From Phanerochaete sordida (lineage: Eukaryota; Basidiomycota; Agaricomycetes; Polyporales; Phanerochaetaceae): a stretch of 64,000 bases of DNA. This document shows positions 11,188 to 22,836 of this stretch, one piece after another. The translations under genes were made by a program, and so were the position numbers. The DNA lies in NCBI GenBank assembly GCA_019973155.2, contig BPQB01000005.1, forward strand, positions 372,001-436,000, in the 5' to 3' direction. Under the pieces are notes generated by a model, which was not told the DNA's origin, made no database searches, and saw only the letters and a program-made list of their open reading frames with translations. The stretch's first letter is position 1; each line of letters starts with the position of its first letter.

Positions 11188-14100
11188 ATGCTCGCAGCAG
11201 CCTCCTCGTTCTTCGGGCGCACCAACATCTCGCAGTCGTACACGATTGGCTCCGGCTCGATCCTGAGCCGCACGTCGACGCCCACGCCGTCGTCGTCAGG
11301 CGTGTCGCTGCCCGCCGCTGCCCACTCGCCGCCGTTCAATGTCGGCCCCTGGCGCGTCCAATCTGCTACGCACAAGGCACGTTGTGCACGCGGGTACTCA
11401 TGGGCTCAGCTTTGCTGATGAGTCCCCTGATAGGTCACCGGCAAGCGTGTCAGTGTCTGGAGCGCAGACAAGAGAGGCCCGGAGATGGAGAGGATGGGCC
11501 CGGCCTCGAAGGAGCGGTACTTGGAGGTCCTTAAGACAGAGGCGAGTTGCAGCTTTGCTCGTGGAGATGCTGGTTTTCTGAAGTTGCTTCAAAGGCACAA
11601 TCACTGTCCAAGCTCCGGCATCCTTCGATATTAGGTGAATCATCAGCAGCCCACTGCAAGCTCACCGGTACTGACCTGCCGTAACAAGAGATGGTCGAAC
11701 CCCTAGAAGAGACCCGCAATGAACTCATCTTTGCGACTGAGCCGGTGCTATCTTCGCTTCACCTGTCGATTCCTGGGTCAATTCAGTATTCGCCTCTGGT
11801 CGAGCTTGACGAGGTTGAGGTGAGCCCACACGAAGCCAGACTCAAAGGGCCCCTCTCAGTTCTATCTAGATCCAAAAAGGAATTCTGCAACTGTGCAAGG
11901 GTCTCGTGTTCTTGCATACTTCCGCTCGACTGATCCACACGAACATCAACCCGGAAAGTATCATTATCAATAGCGCGGTGTGTACTATCAATCACTTGCC
12001 CGGAACATGCGTCATTGAACGACATGTGGCGTCAGGGTGACTGGAAGATCTCGGGGCTTGGCCTAACGATCCCGCTGAGTCGACCGGACGGCCAACCTTC
12101 ACGCTGGGAGTTTCCGACCTTCGATGGTCGTGTACCGGCATATACGCAGCGGTCGTTTGACTACATTGGTACGTAGATCGCTGGTCACGCATGATGCATT
12201 AGCTAACGCCGTAGCGCAGCCCCTGAGTACGCCTTGGACGAGGTGTTGGATCCCGCGTCGGACATGTACTCACTCGGATGCTTGATGTATGCTGTACACT
12301 GCAAGGGCAGCCCACCATTCAAGAACCACGGTAGCTTAGGTGCTGTGCGAGATAATGCGGGGAAACCTTTGGCAGGTGTTGATCGCCTAGACTCGGATTT
12401 GAGAGGTGAGTTTATATGCCTTCGTGCTATCCGAGGTGGTTAACGTTTCACAGAGCTACTCAGGTCTCTCATAACACGACAACCACACAACCGACCTTCT
12501 CCTACGACCTTGCCACATCATGCTTTCTTTTCTTCGCTGCCCATATCTACACTTAACTTCCTCGACCGCTCCACGTTCGCCGCGAAGTCACGCGAGGAGA
12601 AAATATCCTTCATGAAGGGTCTGACCAGCGTACTAGATCGCTTCTCAGAGGGCCTTCGCACAAGAAAGATCCTGCCATCCCTTCTGGAGGAGATGAAGGA
12701 TACACATCTTCTTCCCTACATCCTCCCCAACGTCTTCGCGATATCACAAATCCTGTCGCCTTCACAGTTTGCATCACTCGTGCTCCCCAGCCTCAAACCG
12801 CTGTTCGCGATCAGAGAACCCCCGCAGAACATGATCACGCTTCTGGACAACTTGCAGATGTTGCAGGCTAAGACCGAGAAAGCTGTCTTCAGGGAGCGTG
12901 AGTCTTCTCGCAAGCGTGCGCAGCCATGTGTCTTACAGCACTGATAGATGTTTTGCCGCTGGTTTACAACGCCATGGACTCTGAACATGCCATTGTGAGG
13001 AGCACCTAGCCACGTAATTCCGCCGTGTCTGACTAAGTTTACAGGTGCAAGAACGGGCACTGAAAGTCGTCCCCGATCTTTGTGACACGATCGACTACGC
13101 GGAAGTGCAGAACGTGTTGTTCCCCCGAGTTGCCGTAAGTGTGCCGTGTGCTCATGACATGGATACTCTGATGTTCACCCCCAACTAGCTCGTGTTCACG
13201 AAGACTCGGGTACTGACCGTGAAGGTCGCGACCCTTGTCACCTTCCTGAGTATGGTGAAGACACTCGATCAGGTGAGCTCGCTTGCATAGTGATACTTAT
13301 GATGGGATGTATCTCACAACGGTCTAGACGAGCCTGACTCAGAAACTGGTACCACTGCTCGCGAAGATCAGAACCAAAGAGCCCGCGGTGATGGTGAGCC
13401 TGGACTCGTGCAGTACCGGGAGCAGTCCTGACATTACACACAGATGGCGACGCTTGCCGTGCACGAAGCGATGGGTATGAAAGTCGACCGCGAAGCGGTC
13501 GCGACATTGGTTCTGCCGCAGCTCTGGGCCATGTCCATGGGACCCTGTAAGTCTGCCTGCGCGCGCACCGAGATGGCCGGCACTGAATCCGGGGTACAGT
13601 GCTCAGTGTGTCACAGTTCAAGCGGTTCATGGAGGTCATCAAGAAGCTGGGCGACCGCGTAGAGAAGGAGCACGACCAGTACCTCCGCGACTCGCAGCGC
13701 ATCGAAGACAGGTCGGCGACGCCGATCAATGGGATCACGAACCAGTCAGCCGTCGGCGGCGTAGACTTCGAGAATTTGGTCGGAAGCGGCGCCGCCCAGA
13801 CCGTGAGGGCAGACACAGTCATCGACCCGGCGAAAGGTTGGGACGATGATGTGTGGGGTAGCATATTCAACAGTGCAGAGGTACGCCTTGGAGTCTCATG
13901 ACGCAGTTTACGGCAGTCTGAAGCTTTTGACAGCCTTCATCGGTTACAAGTCCGCCTCTATCACCGCCTGCCCAGTCCCAGGTCCATTCGCAACCTGTGT
14001 CGTCAAGTCCTCAGATATCCCCTGCTTCCCGACCGACACCTGCGTCTAGGTCGAGCCGTGGGCTCGGCGCAACGCCGGTGCCCTTCAACACGAGTGCATT

Positions 14101-14476
14101 TACGCAGACGCAAACCAGGCCGTCGCTCGGCTCTGCGCGCTCGTCACTATCGACGTCGTCGTCATTGGCACCCCAGATACCTGCGCAGCCGCCCCAGCAT
14201 TCTCAAGGATTTGCCGCACCGGCCTCTGGGCCGAACTACAACATCTCATTGCCTGCCGCCCCTATCATGCCCTCTGCGCCCATGGTACCCAGTGCGCCGC
14301 TACAACCAATGCAGCCGATGCTGCCAGCGGTGTCGTCGCCCCCACTCTTTGCTGCGCCGAGCGTCGGTAGCCTGATGACGCCGTCCAGACCGCCGCAGCC
14401 CGCGTGGCCTGGCGGTAACGCTGGCTCGAAACAGCTATCAAAGGACGACTGGGGTGACTTCGATCCCCTGGCATGA
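11188..14476 (+). CDS. SCYL2: SCYL2/CVAK104-type pseudokinase with HEAT repeats
   Basis: Scy1-like protein, a trafficking factor associated with clathrin adaptors. Starts at ATG 11188 (MLAAASSFFGRTNISQSYTI), the usual N-terminus in fungal homologues. The kinase lobe is degenerate: the VAIK lysine region reads VSVWSADKRG, the HRD loop reads HTNINPESI (near 11935-11960) and the DFG position reads SGLG (near 12050), so it should not be an active kinase. PEYALDEVLDPASDMYSLGC (near 12230) keeps the APE/D-x-Y-S-L-G core. HEAT-type helices follow (12520-13600), for example FLDRSTFAAKSREEKISFM. The C-terminus is a Ser/Pro/Gln-rich linker ending DDWGDFDPLA, resembling short adaptor-binding motifs. At least nine introns. 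Stop TGA 14474-14476. Confidence 0.9.
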
Positions 14477-14542
14477 TACCACACTCGCGGATGCTCTGGA
14501 TGAATTTATTTGCTTCATTATTTGGTGACATGCGCGCGTGCA

Positions 14543-17500
14543 TCAGTCTGCCTGCTCGACTTGAACGTCCTGGGTTGCGCGGACGGGCTCGGCGGCTACC
14601 ACCGTTTCATGAATCTCAGGGTTCTCTGGGCCGGTCAGGAGGTCTTCGTCAATGGGACGGCCGAGGATCGCTTTCAAGACGATGAGCGCGCCGCGCTTTG
14701 ACGACACGAGATTATTCTCCCTGCACGAGGGACTAACGACACCTAAGCGGACATGAGCACAGAATTCTGCACCTCGAGCTGAACTTACATGCTGCGCAGC
14801 CCTCCTCGCACTCACAGGCTTCTACTGCGTCGTGTGCGTCATTCAGGATGGACGAGACTGGGAGTGGCCATGAGCGCGATACTGTGAAGGAGCTGCTTTG
14901 TGACTTACCATGGTCGAATGCTTTGGTTGCACTACCGCCTTTGCGGCCAGCAGCTTCATAGAAGATCAACCTGCGGACGAGCAGCAGTGAGACAGCCAGT
15001 GAAAGCATTATGTTGCACAACAGACCTTGCAGGACGTTTGCGCTGCGACGGGGTCGCCTTGTACTCTTTCTCCGCAGGTTTGCACTCCGTACCCATGTCC
15101 TGGGCAAGCGCGAAACGGTTCAGGAACGCGTGTTCGGCGGCATGGATCGCCTCCGCTGGGTGGATGCCGTGGGCGCGCATCATCCCGAGTGTGGCCTTCG
15201 GGATATCGATCCAGACACCCGTGGACTCTCGTTCGTACGGAGGCGTCTCGACGTCGACTGCGTCGATGATGGTCTTATTTCTGCATGCCGAGATTTCTGG
15301 TCAGCCACGTGTATAGGTAGCTTTCTGACAGTGAGCATACCGAATCTTGAAGTACCCTGGAATTCTGGCATGAGCTGCGGCCACAAAGTGAACTCTCCGT
15401 TGGTACGTACCGAAGACTAAAGTGTACAGATCGATTTCTGGCAGGGAGTGAACACAAGGCAGAAATATGGATTGCATGTGCGACTTACTCCCGTAATACG
15501 CACGGTGGGGAGAATTCCGGATTTCTCGTATGCGATATGTCTGCGTGGGATCGACGTTGGTGAAGTCCCTGGCGGTATTGTTTGTCGGAGGGTGTTTGAC
15601 AAAACGCTCGTGTGGGCACGCACCTAGGTTCAGTAGTCCAATTGACGTCAGAGCGTATGAGTTTAGCCATCTTCGAGTCATGGCTGACTTCCTGAATCTA
15701 TGCCGCTGGGTGAGATAGAGGTAACTATACAACTTGAAGCGGTCTTACAATGAAGGTCAAGCCCTGGTGTATGAACTGCAAGCAAATGAGCCTCAGGAAA
15801 CAGTCACATCTGAGATGTCACGTACCACGGCGCCCTCGTACAGCTCGAAGAGAGCCCTCGAGGTTTCCATTGTTTCAAGGATGCGGGCTGTACCACCTCT
15901 TGCCAGCCTACTGACATCCACAACACTGTACTCATCGTCGTTGCTCCCACGAAGTGAGATGTGCTTCGCAGGATGCGGCAAAAACTTCGGATGGGTATGG
16001 TACCTGCAAGCACACCTTGTCAGGGCAGTCGAAGTCGGTAATGTTGCTCACATACCACCCGTCCTGGTCCTTGACCAGCCGGCTCTCGCAAATCTCTTTC
16101 ATGAGCGGTCCGAAGTACTTCTCGTCCTCGACGCTCAGCGGCATTTCCTGCCCGGCACACTGGAGATGCGCCTCGATGAACACTTCGTTCTCGATGTCGA
16201 CCACCAGCTCGCTGACAGGCTTATCGAAGAGCTCGTCGGGATGCGCCACGAAGTGCCTGTCGATGGGGAAGTCGCTGGCGATGAACACCGCAAGGGCATC
16301 GCGAGCCCGACGGCCGGCTCGGCCGGCTTGCTGTCTCTATTTGGGATGAGTATTGTCTTCTATGAGGGAGAGAAGAGGAGGCTCACGAAGCTCGCAAGCC
16401 CTCCGCGAGGGAAGCCGAACATCATGACAGCGTCCAGAACACCAATATCTACTCCAAGCTCGAGCGCGTTGGTGGCGACTATACCGAGCAAGTTGCCCTC
16501 AAAAGCTTCTTTTTCGATTCGCCGACGATCCTGAAGAGAGGTCAGCGGGTTAATAGAGACACTGCACCCGTGAGACGTACCGCTGCGGTGTAGCCTCCGC
16601 GATAGGACATCACACGCTTGAGAATGTCAAGGCGGCCGTGCGCTGTGAGCTCAGCTCTCAGAGCTTTGAAAAACTAAAAGGCCATGATTATCGCAAACAC
16701 GAGCAATGTCGTGGTCACATACCAGTTCGCATGATTTGCGAATCTGCATCAGAGGTCAGCGTTGACGGTCTTCAAAGAGACTTGGGGGTCACTGACCGTG
16801 CAAAAGACGATCAGACGGATGCCTCTTTCCATGAGGAACCTCGCCAGTCTCGTTGCTTCCTGCAGGGCGCTCTGCCGACCAAGGGCGGGGATCATGGGGT
16901 CAATCGGCGGTGGGTCCCATACTAGGTAGTCCTTCCGTCCCGAGGGCGCGCCGTCCTCTGTGATTTCCTCGACATCCTGCGGCGGCGGAGATAGAATAGC
17001 GTTTAATCCCACGGTAACGGAGGAATGCAGAGCACTCACGTCTACACCAAACATTTGCCGCATGTACTTGCCAGGATTTGTGATAGTCGCACTGCACGAC
17101 ACAAACCGGACGTGGCGGTCTATGGAAATAGCGGTCAGCACAGGCACAAGCTGCGCGAGCACATCATGTACTTCCAACTGCAGCGCATATGCGCCGGAAC
17201 CGTCTCAAGACCTGCGCAACATGGCTATATGCAGAGTCAGCTTATACGCCGAGAGAAGCGCGATAGGATCGGACCTTCCGAACGTCCCGCTGTAGTAGTG
17301 CAGCTCATCCACGGCGACGAGCTTCAGGTTCTTCAGGAACCTAGGACGCTGCTCGACATATGAAAATTTTGGTAACAAAGAGCGTACCTGCGCCACAGCT
17401 CCTCATGCGGTAGTATGGAGAAGTGCATCATGTCCTAGGCGAAGATGAGCACCATCACGTCGGCCGCTCCAAAAGCATTCTTACAAAGTTGGTGAAGATG

Positions 17501-19428
17501 ACCGAGGCCGACTCTCGAATGGCTGAGAAGACCATCAGCTATACGGCTAACGGAGGGGCATATGCTGACCAACCTCTCCGTTCCTCCTGCGGGGTATCGC
17601 CATCATATGTGGCGACCTGCATTGGGCCACTTAAGCTCATTGGTATGAACGGAGGTGCGGGTGAAGTACATTGATAGACTCCATGCCAGGACAAGCCGCA
17701 AGAAGCTGTTCGAGTGCTTGCTTCTGGTCTTGGGCGAGGGCCTGCGAGACATGTGAATGTTGAATGCGGCATCCACATACGACGTACGCACTTTGGTTGG
17801 GTAGATGAAAATTGCGGTCGATTCATGGTCCTGCTCGAGGAAGCGGAGGAACGGCACCTGTGGCAGTGGTTCGCAGCTGATCCGGCATATAGAACAGCAT
17901 TGCATACCTGGTATATGACGCTCTTTCCTGATGCCGTACTGGTGGAGACAATAACATGTTCACCCTGTTCCAGTGCGTTGATTGCGGCGACTTGATGGGT
18001 ATAGAAGGAAGAGATGCTTCTCGCATTCTGCAGAGCTTCAGCCACTGATTCCGGCAGAAGCTCGTCCAGAGCAGCTATGCGGATGTTCAGATCACGTCAG
18101 TGGTAAGCACATGTGAAACTAACCTGTTTGGCCTTCCTTGGCATCGACGGTCCTATCGTACACGATCTGTCCGTTGTACCACTCCTGCTGCCGTATTTCT
18201 TCCAGAACCGATTCTATAGATGGTCTGTTTGCTGGCTCGGGCACTTGACGCGGTCCTTGAGAGGCGGCGATGTTTGCGAGCGATGCCTTGTTATTCGGAT
18301 CAATAGGTATGTGGTCGCGCGCAGCGGCTTGGAGTAAGACCACTGGGTCTTCGTGCTTCGGAGTGGCTTCTATCAACCTGAACCGGCGTGTGGACGTTTA
18401 TGAGCGGCCAGAACCCTGCAGCAGGGCTCACGTACTCATGAATGGCCCGTTCAAACCGCTCGTTCCTCCGCTCTACGAGCTTTTTGGTAGCGGCTGGGGT
18501 CAGCGCGGGAGGTGGCGCGAGTAAGCTGTCCGATGAATTACGCTCAATTTGACTGTGACAATTCGTTTGGGAGCATACTGACCCGTTTGACATCTTTTGA
18601 CCTTTAGAGCTGTCCTCAAAATCTAGTACGAGTACGTGTTCATCATCGTCCATGGACGACTCCGCAACGGTATGGGGGACCTCCGTCTGTGCGAAGCGGG
18701 AATAATCTGGTGATTTTTCCCTGCTTGAGCTCGCCCTGTGAGTGTCCCCGTGTATCTGAAGCTGTGCTCGTGGCGTATAAGCAAAGTTGACTAGATGCGG
18801 TAGCAGTGCCCTGAAACGGTGTCAAATTACTGAGCAAAAGCTCTCGCTGAGACTATAACGTACTTGAGCTCCGCGACCTGGGCAAGGTCCAGCGGCCTTT
18901 CGTCCGAGACAAATATCAGCTTCAAACTACTTCCAGGCAATCGGACGGGCATCACCTCTGCAGCAAACGTTCGGCGGACTGTCGGATGACCGGGAATGTC
19001 ACAGCCAAGCTTTTTCTTGAAGAGCAAAAGGCAAGGACGGTATTTAAGACCTGGAGAAACTGTGAGCGGGGCTATTACTGTTATCGAAATATGATTATCC
19101 ACCTTAAACACCTAAGGAGATATTAGCAGAGATGAGACTGGCGGGCACAAGAATCGCACACCTTGTAAAGCTAGGAAAGGGCACAAAACTGCATCAGTGG
19201 TATTCACGCGTCCGTGGGTATGCACACCTCCTCAAAATACTCTGGCCATGCTGATCTGTCTACAAGCTCTGTTGCTGCGGTCTTCTTGCCTGCATTTCGC
19301 CTCTTCTTGACAGAGGTCTCTCCGGGTCCGGAGGTTTGGCCTTCCAGAGGGTCGGCGGTGCTAGGCTTGCGCTTCCGCGCAGTGGCACTATTCTTGCTAC
19401 CCGCGCTCGCCTCGGTTTTCGATGACAT
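14543..19428 (-). CDS. HRQ1: ATP-dependent 3'-5' DNA helicase HRQ1 (RecQ4-like)
   Basis: HRQ1-family helicase acting in interstrand-crosslink repair and telomere maintenance in yeast. Starts at ATG 19428-19426 (MSSKTEASAGSKNSATARKR), a basic N-terminus. Motif I is STASGKS near 17905; motif II reads DELHYYSG (near 17300); motif III VSCSATI (near 17085); a HRQ1-type ALELGVDIG segment lies near 16490 and motif VI QQAGRAGRRARD near 16320. The C-terminal zinc domain (DUF1998-type) has FNATHAAEHA-like helix HAAEHAFLNRFAL and a four-cysteine cluster CECEEGCAAC...C split by an intron near 14790-14740. Stop 14543-14545. Apparent stops near 15.5-15.8 kb vanish when normal GT-AG introns are removed (FIHQGLTFI | IQEVSHDSKMAKLIRSD). 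About 15 introns. Its stop lies 66 bp from the convergent SCYL2-type stop. Confidence 0.93.
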
Positions 19429-19687
19429 GAATCCGTATCCGTCGACAGAGCATGTAAAGCGTGGACAGGGCAGAAACAAAGGCGGTACGTTGGCGGTACG
19501 CGACAACTCCGCCAGACGCCATTAAGCGGCGCGTCGAAACATCACGTGCAGGCGCTTGTGCGCGAGGAGGCCGCAATATTCAGCTTTTGAACGTAGGTCA
19601 AGCTCGCACGATCACCACCAAGACGGTGAGCTCGCTATCACTCTCCTACTCCGGAAGCTCTCTCTCATATCTGCATATCCAGAAATC
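19429..19687. promoter_or_regulatory. Divergent promoter between HRQ1 and a small mitochondrial-type gene
   Basis: 259 bp between two divergent ATGs. No TATA box is obvious. Both 5' UTRs must be short. Confidence 0.5.
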
Positions 19688-19960
19688 ATGCGAGCCACCA
19701 TTCCACGTCTCGTCCGGGTTGTGCAGCGGAGTAAACTCGCGGCGGAGTACCCTACCGCAACCGTCGTCCGGTCGCTGCCCGAGCAAGCCCCTTCCGTGAA
19801 GCAACCCACTCTCATTGATGTCCTCCTCAAGCGCAAGGCCGATATGGGGGCCGAATACCCCTCCAACATCCGGATAGAACCGGTCTTAACCAAGGAGGCT
19901 TTTGAGGGTGTACCGGCGGACACGAGGGATGAGCTAAAGGAACTGCTCAAGGAACGGTAG
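19688..19960 (+). CDS. Small conserved-looking protein, probably mitochondrial (90 aa)
   Basis: Single-exon ORF starting at ATG 19688 and ending at TAG 19958-19960. The N-terminus (MRATIPRLVRVVQRSKLAAE) is rich in Arg and lacks acidic residues until residue 20, as in a mitochondrial presequence. The middle has KQPTLIDVLLKRKADMGAEY and the end is acidic/basic (TRDELKELLKER). An open frame extends upstream to 19556 but without an ATG. I recognise no domain. It resembles small subunits or assembly factors of respiratory complexes or mitoribosomes in size and composition only. Intronless, unlike its neighbours. Confidence 0.7.
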   Translation: MRATIPRLVRVVQRSKLAAEYPTATVVRSLPEQAPSVKQPTLIDVLLKRKADMGAEYPSNIRIEPVLTKEAFEGVPADTRDELKELLKER

Positions 19961-20491
19961 AACTTGGTGTGCAAACCGTGTTTCTGCTCGATGATATGTC
20001 TCAAATCTGGTTATGGAGTTTGGCTTCCATACTTCACAGCGCATCTGCCATCATTACCGCCGTATAATGCCACTTTGCTATTACTGTTGGTTCGTCTCCA
20101 GCTTAGCGAGCCCTTATCGTGTGGCGCTTGAGATCTATAGCCCATCGTTGGCCGCAATTCTGAGATTCCGTACGTTCGAATGCATCCAGCGTGGCGTCTA
20201 GCTAACTTTCTGGGTCTCCTCATCCCCGACTTCATTATACCCGCTCGAGATTTCCGGCATTCACTGACGGAATGCACCTCCCAGAAATATTGAAATGACC
20301 AGTTTCTGCACCCTGAAGAGCCTCCCGGTTCCTGCGTGGCCGGCATACCATGTTTTCTGGATAGAGACATTGGACAACGGGCAACCTACGCCCGTGGCCC
20401 ACGCTCCCAGATACGCAGTCCGTTGGCTATCGTTCGTGAAGCATACTTAAGGGCCTCAGACCCATCCAGCTGCGCCAATCCTTGCATCCCG
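19961..20491. other. Intergenic, nothing recognised
   Basis: About 530 bp, AT-rich near 20040-20110. No supported coding region. It marks the left edge of the accessory island. Confidence 0.45.
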
Positions 20492-22162
20492 ATGTCTGAC
20501 AGAACCCCCAAGTCGCATACGTCAATGTCGGTGTCCTCCTTCTCCACTCTTGCAGGTGCTTTAGGACCTAATAACGTTAGTTAACATCGCTATGTTGACT
20601 TCAGTAACTGACAAGACCCGTCTGGGTCTAGCAGCCAAGCGGTTGTCTACGTCGACCCCCGGCCAACCAGCCGTCCCGCCCTCCGCCACAAAATCCCAGC
20701 GCGCTAAGAGGCGGCGAGCGCTCCGGCACCGCGTCTTCAGGCTTTGTGGGCACCCCACTGGTCAGCACGAATCATGCGCTCATACATCAGCAACAAGAAG
20801 CTATAAACGGGTACCATGTGGCGCTGCAGGCATCTAGTCTGGTCGACTATCATTTGGCCAATGACGATGAGAAGCAAATGTTCCGTGATTTCGACTCGTG
20901 GAACTTGGGCATGAGCCCTTCATCGCAGCTTCCATACGCTCCAGCCCTCCAAGCTTACGGAGGGCTTCACGAGGCTTCAGACCACGCGGGCTACATCGCG
21001 CCTTCCCAGGCTGCGTGCGGCCCTCGACTACCCTCAGGGCCATCGTCACAGGCAGTGTCTACGCCCTCTGGCAATATGGATTATCACGAGACTCCCGGGG
21101 ATGACACGAAGGTTGGTTTGCTGCATTACACACACGTTCTCGCTGACAGGCACTCAGGACCACTTCGCTAAGCGACGCTCAAGCCTGTCCAGTTCCTCAA
21201 TGAGGCATAGGTCGCCGCCTTATTCTCAACGCGGGAGCACTCGGAATATGCGCCACGCATCCACCAATGATTCCACAAGTACTCTTACCCGTAACGCGGT
21301 AGGTCCTTTGTCACGCAGAATAGATCACAAGCTGATCTAGGGTTCAATAGAACGACAAGCGAGATTCCGGCTTCGCGTCCATATACACACCATCACCAAA
21401 GCGCAGCATCGACGACCTTCAGTCTCTACACAGCACGGAGTACGATAATGGTCTATGGTTCAACGATCCGACGAAGCGGACGATGGAACCAGAACCTCTT
21501 CTTGTTCTCGACGGGCTAATACACGTGCCTCAGCGGGTCTACATACCGCACAAGAGCAACGCCAATTTCACAAAAATACCGTCAATTTGCTGTTCGACGG
21601 ATGACGGCAGACCGATGCCTCTGTGCAGAGACAACTCACAGGGTGCTCCTGCCTTCGCTGCGAAATGGGAGCAACACCCAGCTACACAGTCTGGCACCAT
21701 CGGACAGAAGATCCAGCTCAGACTTGAAGTACGTTCCCTTCGTCCCCCACTGCTAAACATATAAACTGACTTCTTGAAGTGGCCGGGGTATTCTTCTCAG
21801 TATACATCACTCAACTTCAGGGACTTCAAGAAGAAAAGTGGCCCTGTGGCATGGGAGAAATTCTTCGAGAGAGTGACCGGCGCCATCCGAAAAATGATGC
21901 AGGTCAGTGAAGCCTGCTGTTCAATGTCCTCTCGCTGACACATGTTCCCGGGCAGGAGCTGGAGGAACTGAAATTCAACCCGGAGTGGTCTGCTTGGCGC
22001 GTAGGGAAGGGATACATCAGTCCCGAGGATGTCGTCTTACTTTCGATCGAGCATAGGTCGAAAGGGAGCTGGCAGCCAGAGCTATATGTTCGAAGCCGCA
22101 GAGATGTGCACCACCCGCCTCTACGACATCCCACACATCCGCAGTACGCCCTTCAGCCCTGA
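20492..22162 (+). CDS. Uncharacterised island family, copy A (GY-exon domain protein)
   Basis: First of four related genes in the island. Exon 1 (20492-20575, 28 codons) starts MSDRTPKSHTSMSVSSFSTL; the intron 20576-20631 has a TAACTGAC branch site and joins in frame to exon 2. The N-terminal half is Ser/Pro/Gln-rich. The conserved part begins GLIHVPQRVYIPHKSNANFT (near 21515), then GQKIQLRLE, then a 41-codon exon 21780-21902 starting WPGYSSQYTSLNFRD with phase-0 introns on both sides. The next exon has WRVGKGYISPEDVVLLSIEH followed by SKGSWQPELYVRSR. Stop TGA 22160-22162. I do not recognise a named family. The alternative ATG at 20592 lies inside intron 1. Of the four copies this has the best preserved W-P-G-Y and S-W-Q-P motifs. 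Confidence 0.68.
21780..21902 (+). other. Conserved GY exon of island family, copy A
   Basis: 41-codon exon with phase-0 introns at both ends. It begins W-P-G-Y and ends in a helix (WEKFFERVTGAIRKMMQ) equivalent to the K-L-A..V..V..F-I helix of the other copies. Confidence 0.6.
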
Positions 22163-22836
22163 TCATGTATCATACTGTGCTCCGGCTTGTTCGGCTGGTC
22201 CTTCAAAGCGCTTTTGCTTGTCTTTTTGTACCTAATCGTATTCGCGCTTTTAAATGTACCCCGCGACGTTATCACGACCTCTGCATCGCCCTCGCACTAC
22301 AAACGCTTCTGTTGTCATCCTTCATTCTCAAAGTGTGATTATATGATTGTGTCCGCGTGTCGCAGGTTCGCAAGGCCGGCTAGTAAGCGTGCCCAGCAGA
22401 GCCCCGCTTTTGAGGCGATAGTGAGCCTAAAGTATAACAACGCTATGCTAGCGTGCCAGGGGACGACGAACATGGGGATCCGCCAACGACCTCTCAAAAG
22501 CACAACAGCTCAGCTTACCCACTGGATGAGGTTGCATGCGCCGCAGAGGTCGACGTGTGAGTAGGACATTTGGTATACAAATTTGCCACCGCATAGGGCG
22601 CGGAGGTCGAGATAATATGAACCAGAGACGATAGATACAGGAAACGGGGTTTAAGAACCCATGCTGCTGAGGCGCACACAATGCGCTTCCTTGACGTCGT
22701 CTCTGGTCGAACACAGGGACGCTGCATTCAGGCCTGGACCTTGCACCTGCCACTAGAAATTACTCAGAATATGCCGGCACCGCCAACAGGATGCTTAGCT
22801 ACTCGCCGTTCACTGACAGAAACAATGCTCCGGCCC
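22163..22836. other. Tail-to-tail spacer between copies A (+) and B (-)
   Basis: Copies A and B converge across this stretch, which should hold both 3' UTRs. AT-rich parts at 22200-22340. Open frames on both strands have no recognisable content. Confidence 0.45.

Noticed and set aside
15300..15800. HRQ1 appeared broken by stops and frame changes
   Set aside because: Standard GT-AG introns restore one frame: FIHQGLTFI joins IQEVSHDSKMAKL, and a GTGCGT...CCAG intron joins TTEPR to DFTNVDPTQTYRIRE.
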